From positions 2,790,001-2,854,000 of the forward strand of contig NW_015622547.1 of assembly GCF_000835495.1 (NCBI RefSeq): a DNA stretch of 64,000 nt. Direction: 5' to 3'. This DNA is from Cladophialophora immunda. Its lineage: Eukaryota > Ascomycota > Eurotiomycetes > Chaetothyriales > Herpotrichiellaceae. Positions 54,049-64,000 of this stretch are shown here, piece by piece. The position numbers and the translations under genes are program-made. Within the stretch, counting starts at the first letter, position 1; each line of letters opens with the position of its first letter. The notes under the pieces are model-generated. The model searched no databases. It was not told the origin of the DNA and saw only the letters and a list, made by a program, of their open reading frames with translations.

Positions 54049-55598
54049 AATGACAGCGTTGAGGGTGTCTCACGACAAGGTGGACTGCTCAGACAGTGGA
54101 ACAGGACAAATGGAGACCCAGCACGGAGGTTTTGAAGTCAAACTTTCGCAGCCAAGTGATACTATAAGAAATTGTTAACAGATTGAGGTTTCGTAGTCAG
54201 GAAGCATACTGACCGGAGACAAATGGATTATTTCACCCTTCGGTTTGCATAATATTCCGCTGGAATTATGCAGGTGTGGGTTGTTGGAGGCGACAATAGA
54301 ATAGCATGGTTTGGCCTAGTTATTTGTATGGACTATTGTTAGCAGTGCCCATTTATGGATGTAGGAGAGACAACATTGACTGCGGAAAGGAAGGTATAGA
54401 CCCCAGGTAACTATTCAGGCGGCTCAAGGCCGAGCCACAATCACGTTCCAGGCATCGGCCTACTGATCCTGAAATTGGGAAAAGATATGAACTTCACCAC
54501 ACATACCTTTGTAATAGATCCTTGTCCGGCAGATGATTAATCGGCCTAAGGAAACTGTCAATGTCCATGTTACTCGCTGGTATCGGCGACCAATTTCCCC
54601 GTTGACAATGAGTGTGCTTGGTCAAAGTATAATGGTAGCATTTCTGTTTGGCCGACCCTCAATAAGAGTACATGTCTCCAATGGGTGACTTTGAAAGTCA
54701 AGATTCATGCTGCGAGGGCTCGCCACCAGGGAGCAAACAACCTTGTGGAGTGACCAACTCTTTCTGATACCGTCGCCAGGCAACAATACAGAGCATCCGC
54801 TAATTCGACTGAGGCAGAATAGGTAACATACCGAGGACGATTGCGCGAGGAAAGGGAGACGCCCGAGGTCAGGGATCTGTTGGAAACCGTTAGCAGTTGC
54901 CATGTGGTGGCCTCGAAGAATAGGATTGTTCCTTACAAATCGTTCTCCCGGCCCAGGAAGGTAGAAGCGTCCGAGCAGAGCACTGAAATCCTACACATGC
55001 AAGAAAGAGCAACGCTATCAAGACAGCCGAACAGAAACAGGAGCAAAGAGAGCAAGAAAAGGGTGCGAGAAGGAGAATAAACGAAGTCGAGTTCACCTGC
55101 TGCCCTCGAAGAAATTTCCCCGCCAACGCAGGCGCAGGAAGGACCCCTAGAGCTCCTCGCGATCGAGCCCGGCTTTGGACCCCAAACTCCAGGCGACAAG
55201 GCGTCGAGCGTGGCTTCGTGTGGGCGTCGCCCGCCTATTTCCCGGCTCCCCGTTCCTGGCTAATGTACCTAGCGTGTCTCGGAGCCTACAAGCCGGTTAG
55301 ACCAGAGCCAATGGATACCTGATAGAGGTGGCATTCGCTTGCTTGGCTACCTAGCTACGAGGAAGATCGCGGTTGCTATCAAAGGCGGCACGTCACGCGC
55401 AATATGCGTACCTAAACACGAGAACAGGTCTGATGCAAAGAGCTTGCGTCTTCCCAACACTCCAGACTCGGACAGAGCTGACCGTGCCCAATGAAGGGAT
55501 CCACGAATTCCATGAAGTACTAGCGTTCCGCCTCATTGAAATGCGTCTCCTGATCACGTTGGCTTCAGTGTCCTCCATTGGAAACCCAGCGTCGAGTC
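54049..55598. promoter_or_regulatory. Intergenic upstream of the checkpoint kinase
   Basis: About 1.55 kb between the kinase start and the 3' end of the Mis18 gene, both on the minus strand. It contains the kinase promoter. No gene, repeat or RNA recognised. Confidence 0.45.
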
Positions 55599-57970
55599 CT
55601 AGTCATTCCCATCCATTGCCTGTTTCGCTAGTATGTCTCTTCGGCGGATCTCCTCTTCTCGTTGTTCACGTCTCTTCCGGCGCATTCCGGTTCCCGTTGC
55701 CCGTCTAGCTGCCGCCGCCGAGACGGTAATGATCGAAATCTGCTTTCCACCATTTTTTTCATTGCTGACGTCGGCTAGAGCATCAGTGGCTTGGTGAAAT
55801 GCATCCTGTAGATTGGGGGGTGACTCTGGTCGTTCATTTTCTGAAGGGGCTCCTGGGAGGCTGATTCCACGGCTCGCTAAAGCGGCCAATCTCGTTTGTT
55901 CTCGTTTGCGCTCCCTGGCCTCTTCTACCACTCTTTTGTATTCAAGATCGTCCTTGTCTCTCTCAATCCAGTCCTCCAGGCCGAGCTCCTTCAGCTCTTT
56001 GTTGAGGATCTTTGTGGTCGTTTGAATGTGAGGCTTGGATTTTCGGGGTCCTTTGGGGTTCTCCAGCTCTTTCAATTCTTGCTCTATTGTTTCCGGCGTC
56101 GCGTGTTCAAAACGTGCCTGTTGGTCTGTACCAAGTCGACGTGGAAGGATACGACGTAGTGCGGCCGGCTCTGGGGCAACGCTTCGGCTGTCGGCGATGA
56201 AATCGAACCTTCTTCCGGTGGAAACAGCCTTCGTCTTGCTGCGAGTTCGCTTGGCAGGCACAGTTTCAGCAGAGGCGTCATCTGCCCCATATGCTTCACT
56301 AGAAGATTCCACATTCTGACTCGTAGTATCATCTCCGGGAATATCAAGAGAGGTGGAAGAGAGGTGCCGACTCTCATTGCCAAGCTCAACGGTTTGCCTC
56401 AGCGACGACTGGATTTCCGAGACATCTACATGGCCAACGTCCATCGACTGCTCATAATTGCTGTCAAGCAGTCGATCAGTCTCTATTGGACCACTGGCTT
56501 CCTCAACACCTTGTGGCTGAGCTTCATCGTTCTTGGTTCTGGTGCCAGGGGCAGAGCGTACGACTGAGTTTGCAGTTTCCATATGTCGGTCAGGATTTGA
56601 TGGCTGACGTTTCCTAAGGCTCCGCCGTGAGGACATCTTTTTGGAGGAAACATTATCTTGCATCGTATCTTGATCATGATAATCAGGTATATTGCGAGAC
56701 TTTAATCTGCCTGGTCCTTGCTCTGGTGTGGATATTCTCGAGCTGCTGGAGTCGTCGGCAGATTGCTCGTCGGAATGGTTGCTAGACTGAGGAGTCGGCA
56801 TTTGTGTAGAAGACGAAAGGGTCTCTAAGTAATGAGATCGGGTTTGCGGTGCTACCGGAGGTACCATCACGCTTGATCTTGGAACGTCGCTGTCGCGTTT
56901 GCGTTTACCTAAGCTGTTCCTGTGGGGGGCTTCAAATGATGAGCTCGGGCTTGGTTGTCCAGTTGCGGTGATCATAGCTGACTGCACAATATCCCACTTA
57001 GCTCTTAGCGCAGCGTTTTCAGCGCGAAGTTCTTCTAACTCTTGCGCGTTCGTCTGAGCCGATTTCAGTGTCATGATCATTGTATGGATGTCGCCTGCGA
57101 AGTCAATCTGTGTAGGCTTATCGAGGCGAGGAGGCAGAATTTGCGACTTCAGTTCTTCGATAGATGTTTTGATCTCGTCTATGGCCACTCGAAAGGTCTC
57201 CAGGACCGAGGAGATGGTTCGGAATTGGGCGTCATCCTCCACGGTCTTCGAACCCTGATCTGCCATTCTCCCATTATCGGATTCCAAGCGCGTGTCTTGT
57301 ATTGCGCGTTGGAAAATGGCGGAGTCGCGAGAATCTGTGTCCGCAGCTTTTCGAAACGGGGGAGTCTCCTGGCTGTTTTGCGGGGAAATGTGCGCGGAAG
57401 TTCGTCGATGGGATTCTGTCATGGGCTGGGGATTTGGAGGTGTCTCTTCTCTGAAGGAGGTATGCGAGTACCGGGTAGTGGCATTCGATCTTGCGGCTGA
57501 TCTGACGGCGTCTCCGGCGTATCCAAAGACGGGATCAACGCGCTTATTTGTCTCGCTGCTCTTCAGGTATGTCCTCGACAATTTGTATAGATATTGATTC
57601 CTACCATCCCGTCAGTCTCACATATCTGTCTTCTGAAGCATTGGGACCTTTCATACAACATATTTCTCTGAGCGGCTGCCGGAATCTCCTTGCAATACTG
57701 CCCGACAACCGCAGAGCATTTTGTGCAGAACACTTCGGCGAGAGTGCATCCTTCAAGAGCTCGTTGCGTGACGCCTTCAGGGACGACTTGTGTTTTGTTG
57801 GTCGCGATCTCTGTCCCAAAGTGAGTGCCAGAGTGGACAGGGCGAACGTAGGAACTGGTGAGGCGGGTCCATTCGTTGTCGAAGATGCCGATTTGGCCGT
57901 CGCATTGGAGACAGTGCAGATTGACGTGCAGCGACGCCGGTTGCGACATGCGGCGGGAAGAGGAGGCCAT
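55599..57970 (-). CDS. MIS18: Mis18-type kinetochore protein with long C-terminal extension
   Basis: Two exons on the minus strand, 57970-57648 and 57573-55599, giving 765 residues. The 74-base intron has a GTCCCA donor and a CGAG acceptor; the join LYERTYLKSSE keeps the frame. Exon 1 encodes a Yippee/Mis18 zinc fold with two CxxC pairs, Cys20-Cys23 (HCLQCDGQIG) and Cys82-Cys85 (VFCTKCSAVVGQYC). Mis18 primes centromeres for loading of CENP-A. The rest is mostly disordered and Ser-rich, with a coiled coil at about 225-310 (LETFRVAIDEIKTSIEEL; QELEELRAENAALRAKW) and a basic, charged C terminus (RRKRREQREEEIRRRD). Fission yeast Mis18 is much shorter, so the extension is typical only of filamentous fungi, from memory. 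The frame of exon 2 alone opens at a TTG, which is why the intron is needed. Confidence 0.85.
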
Positions 57971-58479
57971 GTCGATGTCGTTGCTGGTCTTCGATGCTGG
58001 CTGCAGACATTAACTGCGACTTCTGGGATGTGTGCAAAAGGCGCACAAACGGGACAGGGATGGTGGGTTGAGAGTGCGACGGAGACGCGTGGGGAGGCTT
58101 AACGCGTCTCGGGCTGGTAATTCACGATAAAACGGCCTACAGTATTAGTAGTACTGCCTCGTAGGTTGGTAAGTAGCACCTCGGGCCACGAACCACAGAG
58201 GTCGTATTAAAGCCAGGGATGCCCAGCCCGCCAGTACCATCTGGGAAGGTGAATTTCCGGGGCTGGTGAGGCTCCTTGCCCCCCTAACTGTGAGAGCTTG
58301 CAGCAGCCATGCGCCCCTAAATTCTTGCCCGCCATTGGATCTTGATGCGCGTATCGCCGCTCCCACCTCCACCCGATACACTCATTGTACGCACGCCCTT
58401 TGCCAACAATCGCCTTTCTACCGATGTCGGAACCAGACTCTCCTTCTCAAGTGTTCTCCAGAACTGGGCATGCCTGGCC
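57971..58479. promoter_or_regulatory. Divergent promoter, Mis18 / threonine aldolase
   Basis: About 510 bases between divergent starts. The aldolase frame is open upstream as far as an ATG at 58345, so the right end may be coding if that weaker start is used. Confidence 0.5.
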
Positions 58480-59826
58480 ATGCTTGCAGCAGCTTCTAGA
58501 CAAGGGTTGAATCTCACGAGTCAAATTCGCAGATCAGCTCGGTCAGCCTACGGACTGCAGCCGCTATCTGGAATTCTCAAATTTTCATCGACCAGAGCCA
58601 AAGCCAAAGCCATCAGCCACTCCGGTTGCAATATGGCTTCCTCACATATCGTCGAGGACAAACCAGATACTTTCGCCGACGTCAAGCAGAACTCGGCCAT
58701 AGCAGCTGCGAACAGCAATGCAGCCTCACACAAGAGGGTCAATGCCTGGCAACAACCCGGTCCCGCTGCCTTCGATTTCCGCAGCGACGTAATGACCACG
58801 CCCACAGCATCTATGCTCGATGCCATCACAAACACGACGCTGCTTGACGACGTGTTCCTCGAGGACCCAACAACCAATGAACTAGAGTCCTATGTCGCTT
58901 CGTTGGCAGGCCATGAAGCGGGACTGCTTGTGATGTCCGGAACAATGGGCAACCAAGTAGCTCTCCGCAGCCATTTGGTCCAACCACCTCACTCCGTGCT
59001 GTGCGACATCAGAGGACACATCCATAACTACGAAGCCGGCGGAGTCAGCTGCCTCTCAAGCGCCATGCTCATTTCCGTCACACCCAGCAATGGCCACCAC
59101 CTAACTCTCGAAGACGTACAAAAACACTGCATCATCTCAGACGACGTCCACGCCTGTCCGACCCGAGTCATCAGCTTGGAGAACACCCTCGACGGGATGG
59201 TCATGCCCCTCTCTGAAATCCGCCGAATCTCCCAATTTGCCCGCTCGCACGGTATCAGGCTTCACTTGGACGGCGCGCGCATCTGGGAAGCTGTGGCCGC
59301 CGACGCCGGCAGTCTGCCCGACTTCACACGCGAGTTCGATAGTGTGAGCATGTGTTTCTCCAAGGGACTCGGCGCCCCCATCGGCTCCATCATCGTCGGC
59401 AGCAAGCCCTTCATCGCGCATGCACGGAGAATCCGCAAAATGCTCGGGGGCGGCACGCGGCAAGCGGGCGTGATTTCCGCCGCAGCCCGCGTCGCCGTCG
59501 ACGAAAACTTCGGCCACGGCCCCAACGGCGAAGGGGGCAAGCTGCGCGCCAGCCACGCCCGGGCCAGGAATGTCGCGGCGCTGTGGACTGCCAAGGGCGG
59601 AAAATTGGCCAACCCGACGGAAACGAACATGGTCTGGCTTGATCTTGCCAATGAAGGCTGTTCAGCGGACGAATTCGCCGAACTGGCGAGCACAGAGGGA
59701 TTAAAGGCCCGAGGTGGACGGTTGGTCGTGCATTATCAGATTACCGAGGAGGCAGTGGAGAGGTTGGGCAGGGTTATGGATGCTGTCCTACAACGGAAGA
59801 CGAGACATGGACAGAACGGGGCGTAG
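58480..59826 (+). CDS. GLY1: L-threonine / L-allo-threonine aldolase
   Basis: Single exon. From ATG 58480 it has 448 residues; from ATG 58633 it has 397. The enzyme is a PLP-dependent fold type I protein that splits threonine or allo-threonine into glycine and acetaldehyde. Signatures: FDFRSDVMTTPTASM, LLDDVFLEDPTTNELE, LVMSGTMGNQVALRSHL, LHLDGARIWEA and the PLP lysine in SMCFSKGLGAPIGS. The stretch from 58480 to 58632 reads as a mitochondrial presequence (LAAASRQGLNLTSQIRRSAR, rich in Arg and Ser with no acids), whereas the ATG at 58633 has the better initiation context (A at -3, G at +4). Both isoforms may be made. A third in-frame ATG at 58345 has a poor context. Confidence 0.92.
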   Translation: MLAAASRQGLNLTSQIRRSARSAYGLQPLSGILKFSSTRAKAKAISHSGCNMASSHIVEDKPDTFADVKQNSAIAAANSNAASHKRVNAWQQPGPAAFDFRSDVMTTPTASMLDAITNTTLLDDVFLEDPTTNELESYVASLAGHEAGLLVMSGTMGNQVALRSHLVQPPHSVLCDIRGHIHNYEAGGVSCLSSAMLISVTPSNGHHLTLEDVQKHCIISDDVHACPTRVISLENTLDGMVMPLSEIRRISQFARSHGIRLHLDGARIWEAVAADAGSLPDFTREFDSVSMCFSKGLGAPIGSIIVGSKPFIAHARRIRKMLGGGTRQAGVISAAARVAVDENFGHGPNGEGGKLRASHARARNVAALWTAKGGKLANPTETNMVWLDLANEGCSADEFAELASTEGLKARGGRLVVHYQITEEAVERLGRVMDAVLQRKTRHGQNGA

Positions 59827-61021
59827 CAATGTCAATGGGCACTGAGCATTTTCGATAGACAGTAGACTACAGCTCACCACCTGCATGGGAGAATGACTAA
59901 CACTGTGATCCATCCTCGGCACTCGAAAACTTGGATCGTGACAAGAGATTTGTAGAAGCGATTGCTCAAGAAAGCCCAGCTGCCCAGTCGATATCTCCGC
60001 GCCAACGTCCCATTCCCAAGAGCGCATGAGTGATGGTGACGCCGACTAGTCGGATTCGTTGTCCACCGACCCAACATCTTCATTCCTTATCCGTCCTCTG
60101 TGAAGGTCCAGGTATTGTCGAATCGCACGATAAGACTTTTTGAGCTGCTGCCCGTCAAATAGTTGGCAGTGTGATCTTGTTGAGCTCACGTCGTTATCCC
60201 ATGTTTTCCAAGTCCGCGACACCAGGAACAAGCTCAATCTCACCACTTGCAAAGCACAGTATGGTTGCCAGCTCTTACATCCTTGCATTCCTCTCCAAAT
60301 CCTCCTGTTCCTGATGAGAATAGCTCGCATTCGTGGCCCATATCGATTACAGCAGTCGGCCCTTTTCAAGCACAGACTTCTGTATCCAACGTTGGTCTCC
60401 CGAGACCATGAACCGCCAATAGCGCTCAAGCATAGCCCTAGTTGAATCTCTCGAGAATATCTTTTCTGCCAGCGTGCCCTAGTTCGTATGTCGCAAAGCC
60501 TTAGAAAGAAACTGTATTCAATCAATTGCCATCGAATAGTGCACATCTCCAGACATGGTCGAGGAGTGGTGAAGAAAACGAACTCCACAGCTCAAGAAAA
60601 GAAAGCCCACAAGCTCAAAAAACAGTGTTGTGTAAATCGAAGCGCCGCTTGCTGTGAAGAAGTGTAATGAATTGTGCCCAGCTAGGCCGTAAAGCGCTCG
60701 GCTGCCGGCCAAGGTGAAAAGGCTCAACTCTGAAACCTTGTGAAAAAGCACATGTAAGTAAAGTCCACGAAAGCCCTGCAATTGTGGCGTCATGCATGGA
60801 AGGCCGTCCGTTGTGTCCCCTTTGAGTAGCACTGAACAAAGGAAAATGTTTTCGTGTCATGAAGGTCGTGCAAGTGTTTTGACCGCCGTGGTTCTCCGGT
60901 CGAGTTTGACATCTTTGACTTGTCGCAGTCTGATATCGCGTGCCAGAAGCCGGTCAATGAGGGGGAATGCCGCCTCGAGAATGCAGGTAAATTCTTTGCG
61001 TTGAATCTGAATATGGGTCTT
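59827..61021. other. Intergenic between convergent genes
   Basis: About 1.2 kb. A minus-strand frame of 180 codons (60046-60588) is rich in Arg, Cys and Trp and has no recognised domain, so I do not call it a gene. No repeat or RNA seen. Confidence 0.45.
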
Positions 61022-64000
61022 TCAACCTGCTACACCCATCTGCCCTGGTCTTAGCTGGTAGCTTTGCCGTCCACCCTGTGCACCTCCACGGCTTCCTGCA
61101 CTATCAGCGCTTCCTGCACGTTCTCGAGCATACGGGCTGTTCGGGACGCCGAAGTTAAACTCATTTGCTGGTGTCGATGTTGTTGAAGCCATGTTCTGTA
61201 CAGGCCTAACAGAACTTTGCTTCTGCCATGCAGTAGCCTGGTACGGATCGACATCCACCCTTGTGGCGACGGGGCCAAGCGAGTTCGAAGCCGATACGGG
61301 GCTGCGGACTGGTGCATCTGCTGCTGCAACTGTCTGTTTCTGCACCTGGCCCTTGGCAATATGACCATATCGTGACAATATCTCCTTCGTTGTAAGCTCT
61401 GCAGACCCGCCATGAAGATTTGTATCGGTCAGGATGGACTGTAGATCTTCTGGGACCTGTGGACAAAGTTAGCTTTCGAAATGATAAGATATGAGTTGGT
61501 GATTTCATACCTGACAGAACAGATCATTGTATTCGATCAAGGTGTTGACCGCCTCGATAGCAAGGAAGCTATCATCGACCTGTGGAACTTGAGGTCTTGC
61601 GCCCGGTGCCCCTTTCTCTTTCGCATACAAGATATTGGGCGCCATAACGGTAGCCAAGTTGTGGATGTCCATCTTGCTGCCAGATTCTTCATCAACCTGA
61701 GAAAAGGAGGCCGCCCATTTCAGGAATGAGAATAGTACTTCCATAGTATCACGATGGCTCTTTGGCATCAGACAGCATGTGAGATGCAGAACCCTCCTTC
61801 GGCGTTCATCGTCCACAATCTTTTGAGAAATGATGAACAGCTTCTGTAACTTGTATGTCAACAACGGTTCGGGCATCTCTCTCAGAAACTTCTTGAGCAA
61901 TGCGGCAACTTGTACCGGATTTTCTCGGTTGAGGTCAGGCGTCTGATTCGCATCGATCGCTTCTGCCGTCTCTTTAAGGCGTTTGATGTTGCCATTCTTT
62001 CTGAAGACACCTTCGACCGACATATCCATTTGTTTCATGGCAGATACACAGTCATCAACGATAGTTGGTACTCTGAGGGCACCAGGTCCGACTCCGTTGG
62101 TTGATTCTGCTCCCTCGCGCTCAACTAGTGTCTCCAACGGAACTCCGAAAATTCCTTTCTTCTTCACACCAGCGTCACCACGAAGTGCACGACTGACTTT
62201 GCCCCAGAATGTCTGCTTTCGCTGTTCGATTAGACCAAGCAGATCTTCAAGGGTATATTCACCATCTAACAAGGGCTGCATCGAGAGGACTGCCACATGT
62301 CGGACAATAAAGTACTCCAGAGCGGACAGTTCCGAAAAGTATCGTTTGGTTCTGAGGGGGTGTTCGCCGGCCAGGAGATCAGCACCACCACTAGATGAAC
62401 CTCGCTGGTGCCCATTCACAAGTCTAGGTTCATTACCTCGGTGACCAATCAGGTTGGTGCCTGCATGACGGTAAGCGTTCGGCCGCTGTTCCTTTGCCTG
62501 CTCGGCGGCGACAATCCTCGGAATGTCATCCAGGGTGAGACCCTCTTGATTGCCAAAGGTAAGTTCTGATTTCATGCGACCATCAAGATCTTTCTCCTGA
62601 ACGATCTGGAAGCCACCCGGATTTCGATTATCCTGACCATCACCACCTTCAGAGCCTGGTCGCACACCATGTGGGCCATAGAGAATTTTGGACTCTCGAG
62701 CCTTCCGGAATGTCGTGGAAAGAGCGCGTTCGTTTCGAGTAGACCGAAGTCGCTTCATCTCACCCACAGTCTGTTCTAATGAAGATTCTTGTTGGCTCGA
62801 TGTACCTGCGTAGGATCTAGACCGTGATCCCATCTTCTGATGAGGTGTAACAGGCTCCCCGGAAGGCGATACGTGGTGTCCTTCGTTGGTGTTGTATGGT
62901 GTCAGGTTAGGATCATCCGAGGTATGTGGTAGAGTCCCGCCAGACTTCAGCACCTCAAGCAAGCGTGCCAATGCAACCTGGAGTAAGAAGACGTACTGCT
63001 GTAGTTTGGTGACGTGGGCGAATCCTGAGACTGTGTCCGGCGTCCGTCTTGCGTGATCAACACAGTACACCTTTTCTTCTCTCTCGTTATACATCGCACT
63101 GGCAAGGTCGCTCGTCAAATCTCGTTGGCAGACGCTGCAAATAAGGTGACGAGGCTTTGCATGCCATCTTCGACCGTAAATCATGACACATTCGTCATCG
63201 ATGGGTTCCATGCATGCAGAGCAACAATCCGACTCTTGGCTGGCAAGACCTGCCACACTCTCTTGCAAATCTAGTGATTTCATCTCTTGCTCTTTGATTG
63301 TTTCAAGGTCAGCAAGCTCGTCCAAGAATGCATGAAGGCCTTCAGGGGACCCTTTTTCGCGTTCAAGTTTCAGCGCTCCTTGGAGACCAATGCGAATGAG
63401 TAATTTGAGGTAATGAGCCAGACCAGTGACCAACGATAAGAGCTCCTGGGTAACGCCGAGTTTTCGCACTCCAGTCTCCTGAGTTTTCGAGAGAAGTGTG
63501 AAGAATGCGACGACCTTTTTGCAAAGCAGTTTCGCTTCTCGACCGTAGGCAAGTTCTTTGAGTTGAGCCTTGACAATCAGAGTTGCGAGGGTGTCGATAG
63601 CACCGAAGAGGATGTCAACGTGCCAGATGAACTTCCGAGCGACAATGACTCCGTCGACGTAGACGCCATTGCTGACATGTAGCAGCATATCTGAGATGCA
63701 GGAAGCAGAGGATTCTTCAAATGTAGAAAGGGTGCTCCAGATCCGATAGACTTTATCCTCCATCTTTTCTTCATCCTCTTTAACCGTTTCGCGCTCGTCC
63801 TCGGTAACAGGAGCGTTAATATCCTTCTTCTCCACCTCTGTCTCAGATTGTGCAAGTCGCACGTTCCAGAATTTATGAATCATATAGCATTCAGGGTGCC
63901 AATGCTGATTCTGTCCATTCCGGAAGATCTCGACAAATTGTTTTAGGATAGCAGTCTGACAACCGTTGCATCGTTGCGCAAACTGCGTAGAGTAGTGGTA
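61022..64000 (-). CDS. LRG1: Lrg1-type LIM-RhoGAP, truncated by window edge
   Basis: Two exons visible on the minus strand: 64000-61511 (continuing beyond the right edge) and 61456-61022, joined by a 54-base intron (GTATGA donor, CACAG acceptor); 974 residues are visible. At the edge is the end of a LIM domain (CNGCQTAILKQF, then HWHPECYMIHKFW). A further LIM domain follows at about residues 252-308 of the visible part (CCSACMEPIDDECVMIYGRRWH; ICSVCQRDL; YCVDH). The RhoGAP domain (about 590-800) has the arginine finger in EGVFRKNGNIKRL and the usual VAALLKKFLREMPEPLLTY and LATVMAPNILY motifs. Lrg1 stimulates GTP hydrolysis by Rho1 and so tunes glucan synthesis and wall integrity at growth sites. 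The start codon and first LIM domains are outside the window. Confidence 0.92.

Noticed and set aside
60046..60588. Minus-strand open frame of 180 codons
   Set aside because: No domain, unusual Arg/Trp/Cys content and no splice or promoter support; treated as chance.

Overview
The window looks like nuclear DNA of a filamentous ascomycete (Pezizomycotina). Genes are single, closely spaced and on both strands. Most are interrupted by short introns of about 46-100 bases with GTA/GTG donors, CTRAC-like branch points and YAG acceptors. The gene families are fungal: Zn2Cys6 regulator, WSC, GT34, Lrg1-type RhoGAP, separase. Overall style suggests Eurotiomycetes, possibly a Chaetothyriales-like black yeast, but that is inference and no marker gene is present. 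I recognised no tRNA, rRNA, CRISPR array or intact transposon.

Left block (1-16 kb), mostly conserved cell biology: the N-terminal 1274 codons of separase (minus, running off the left edge); a divergent DUF5321-like mitochondrial membrane protein; a glutathione S-transferase pseudogene with three lesions; a G3BP-like NTF2-RRM protein; a septin-type GTPase with a C-terminal membrane segment; and a small conserved protein of unknown function behind a 2.3 kb gene-free stretch.

Middle block (16-47 kb), accessory in character: a dienelactone hydrolase, an MFS drug-type transporter, a Zn2Cys6 regulator, a sugar-type MFS transporter, a GFA/CENP-V protein, two paralogous zinc-finger-less regulator-like genes on either side of an 1852-residue secreted WSC protein, a cytochrome P450 with a GC-AG intron, a small charged protein, an HSL-type alpha/beta hydrolase and a decayed coiled-coil gene. 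Two transporters, two hydrolases, a P450 and a pathway-type regulator fit uptake or export and turnover of small molecules. There is no polyketide, peptide or terpene synthase, so this is not a classical biosynthetic cluster.

Right block (48-64 kb) is conserved again: GT34 mannosyltransferase (Mnn10 type), a Rad53/Chk2-type kinase with two FHA regions, Mis18 kinetochore protein, threonine aldolase and Lrg1-type LIM-RhoGAP (minus, running off the right edge). Separase, Mis18 and the checkpoint kinase serve chromosome segregation and its surveillance; Mnn10 and Lrg1 serve the cell wall.

Exon boundaries were placed by hand from splice consensus, frame and family conservation. They are predictions, not transcript data.
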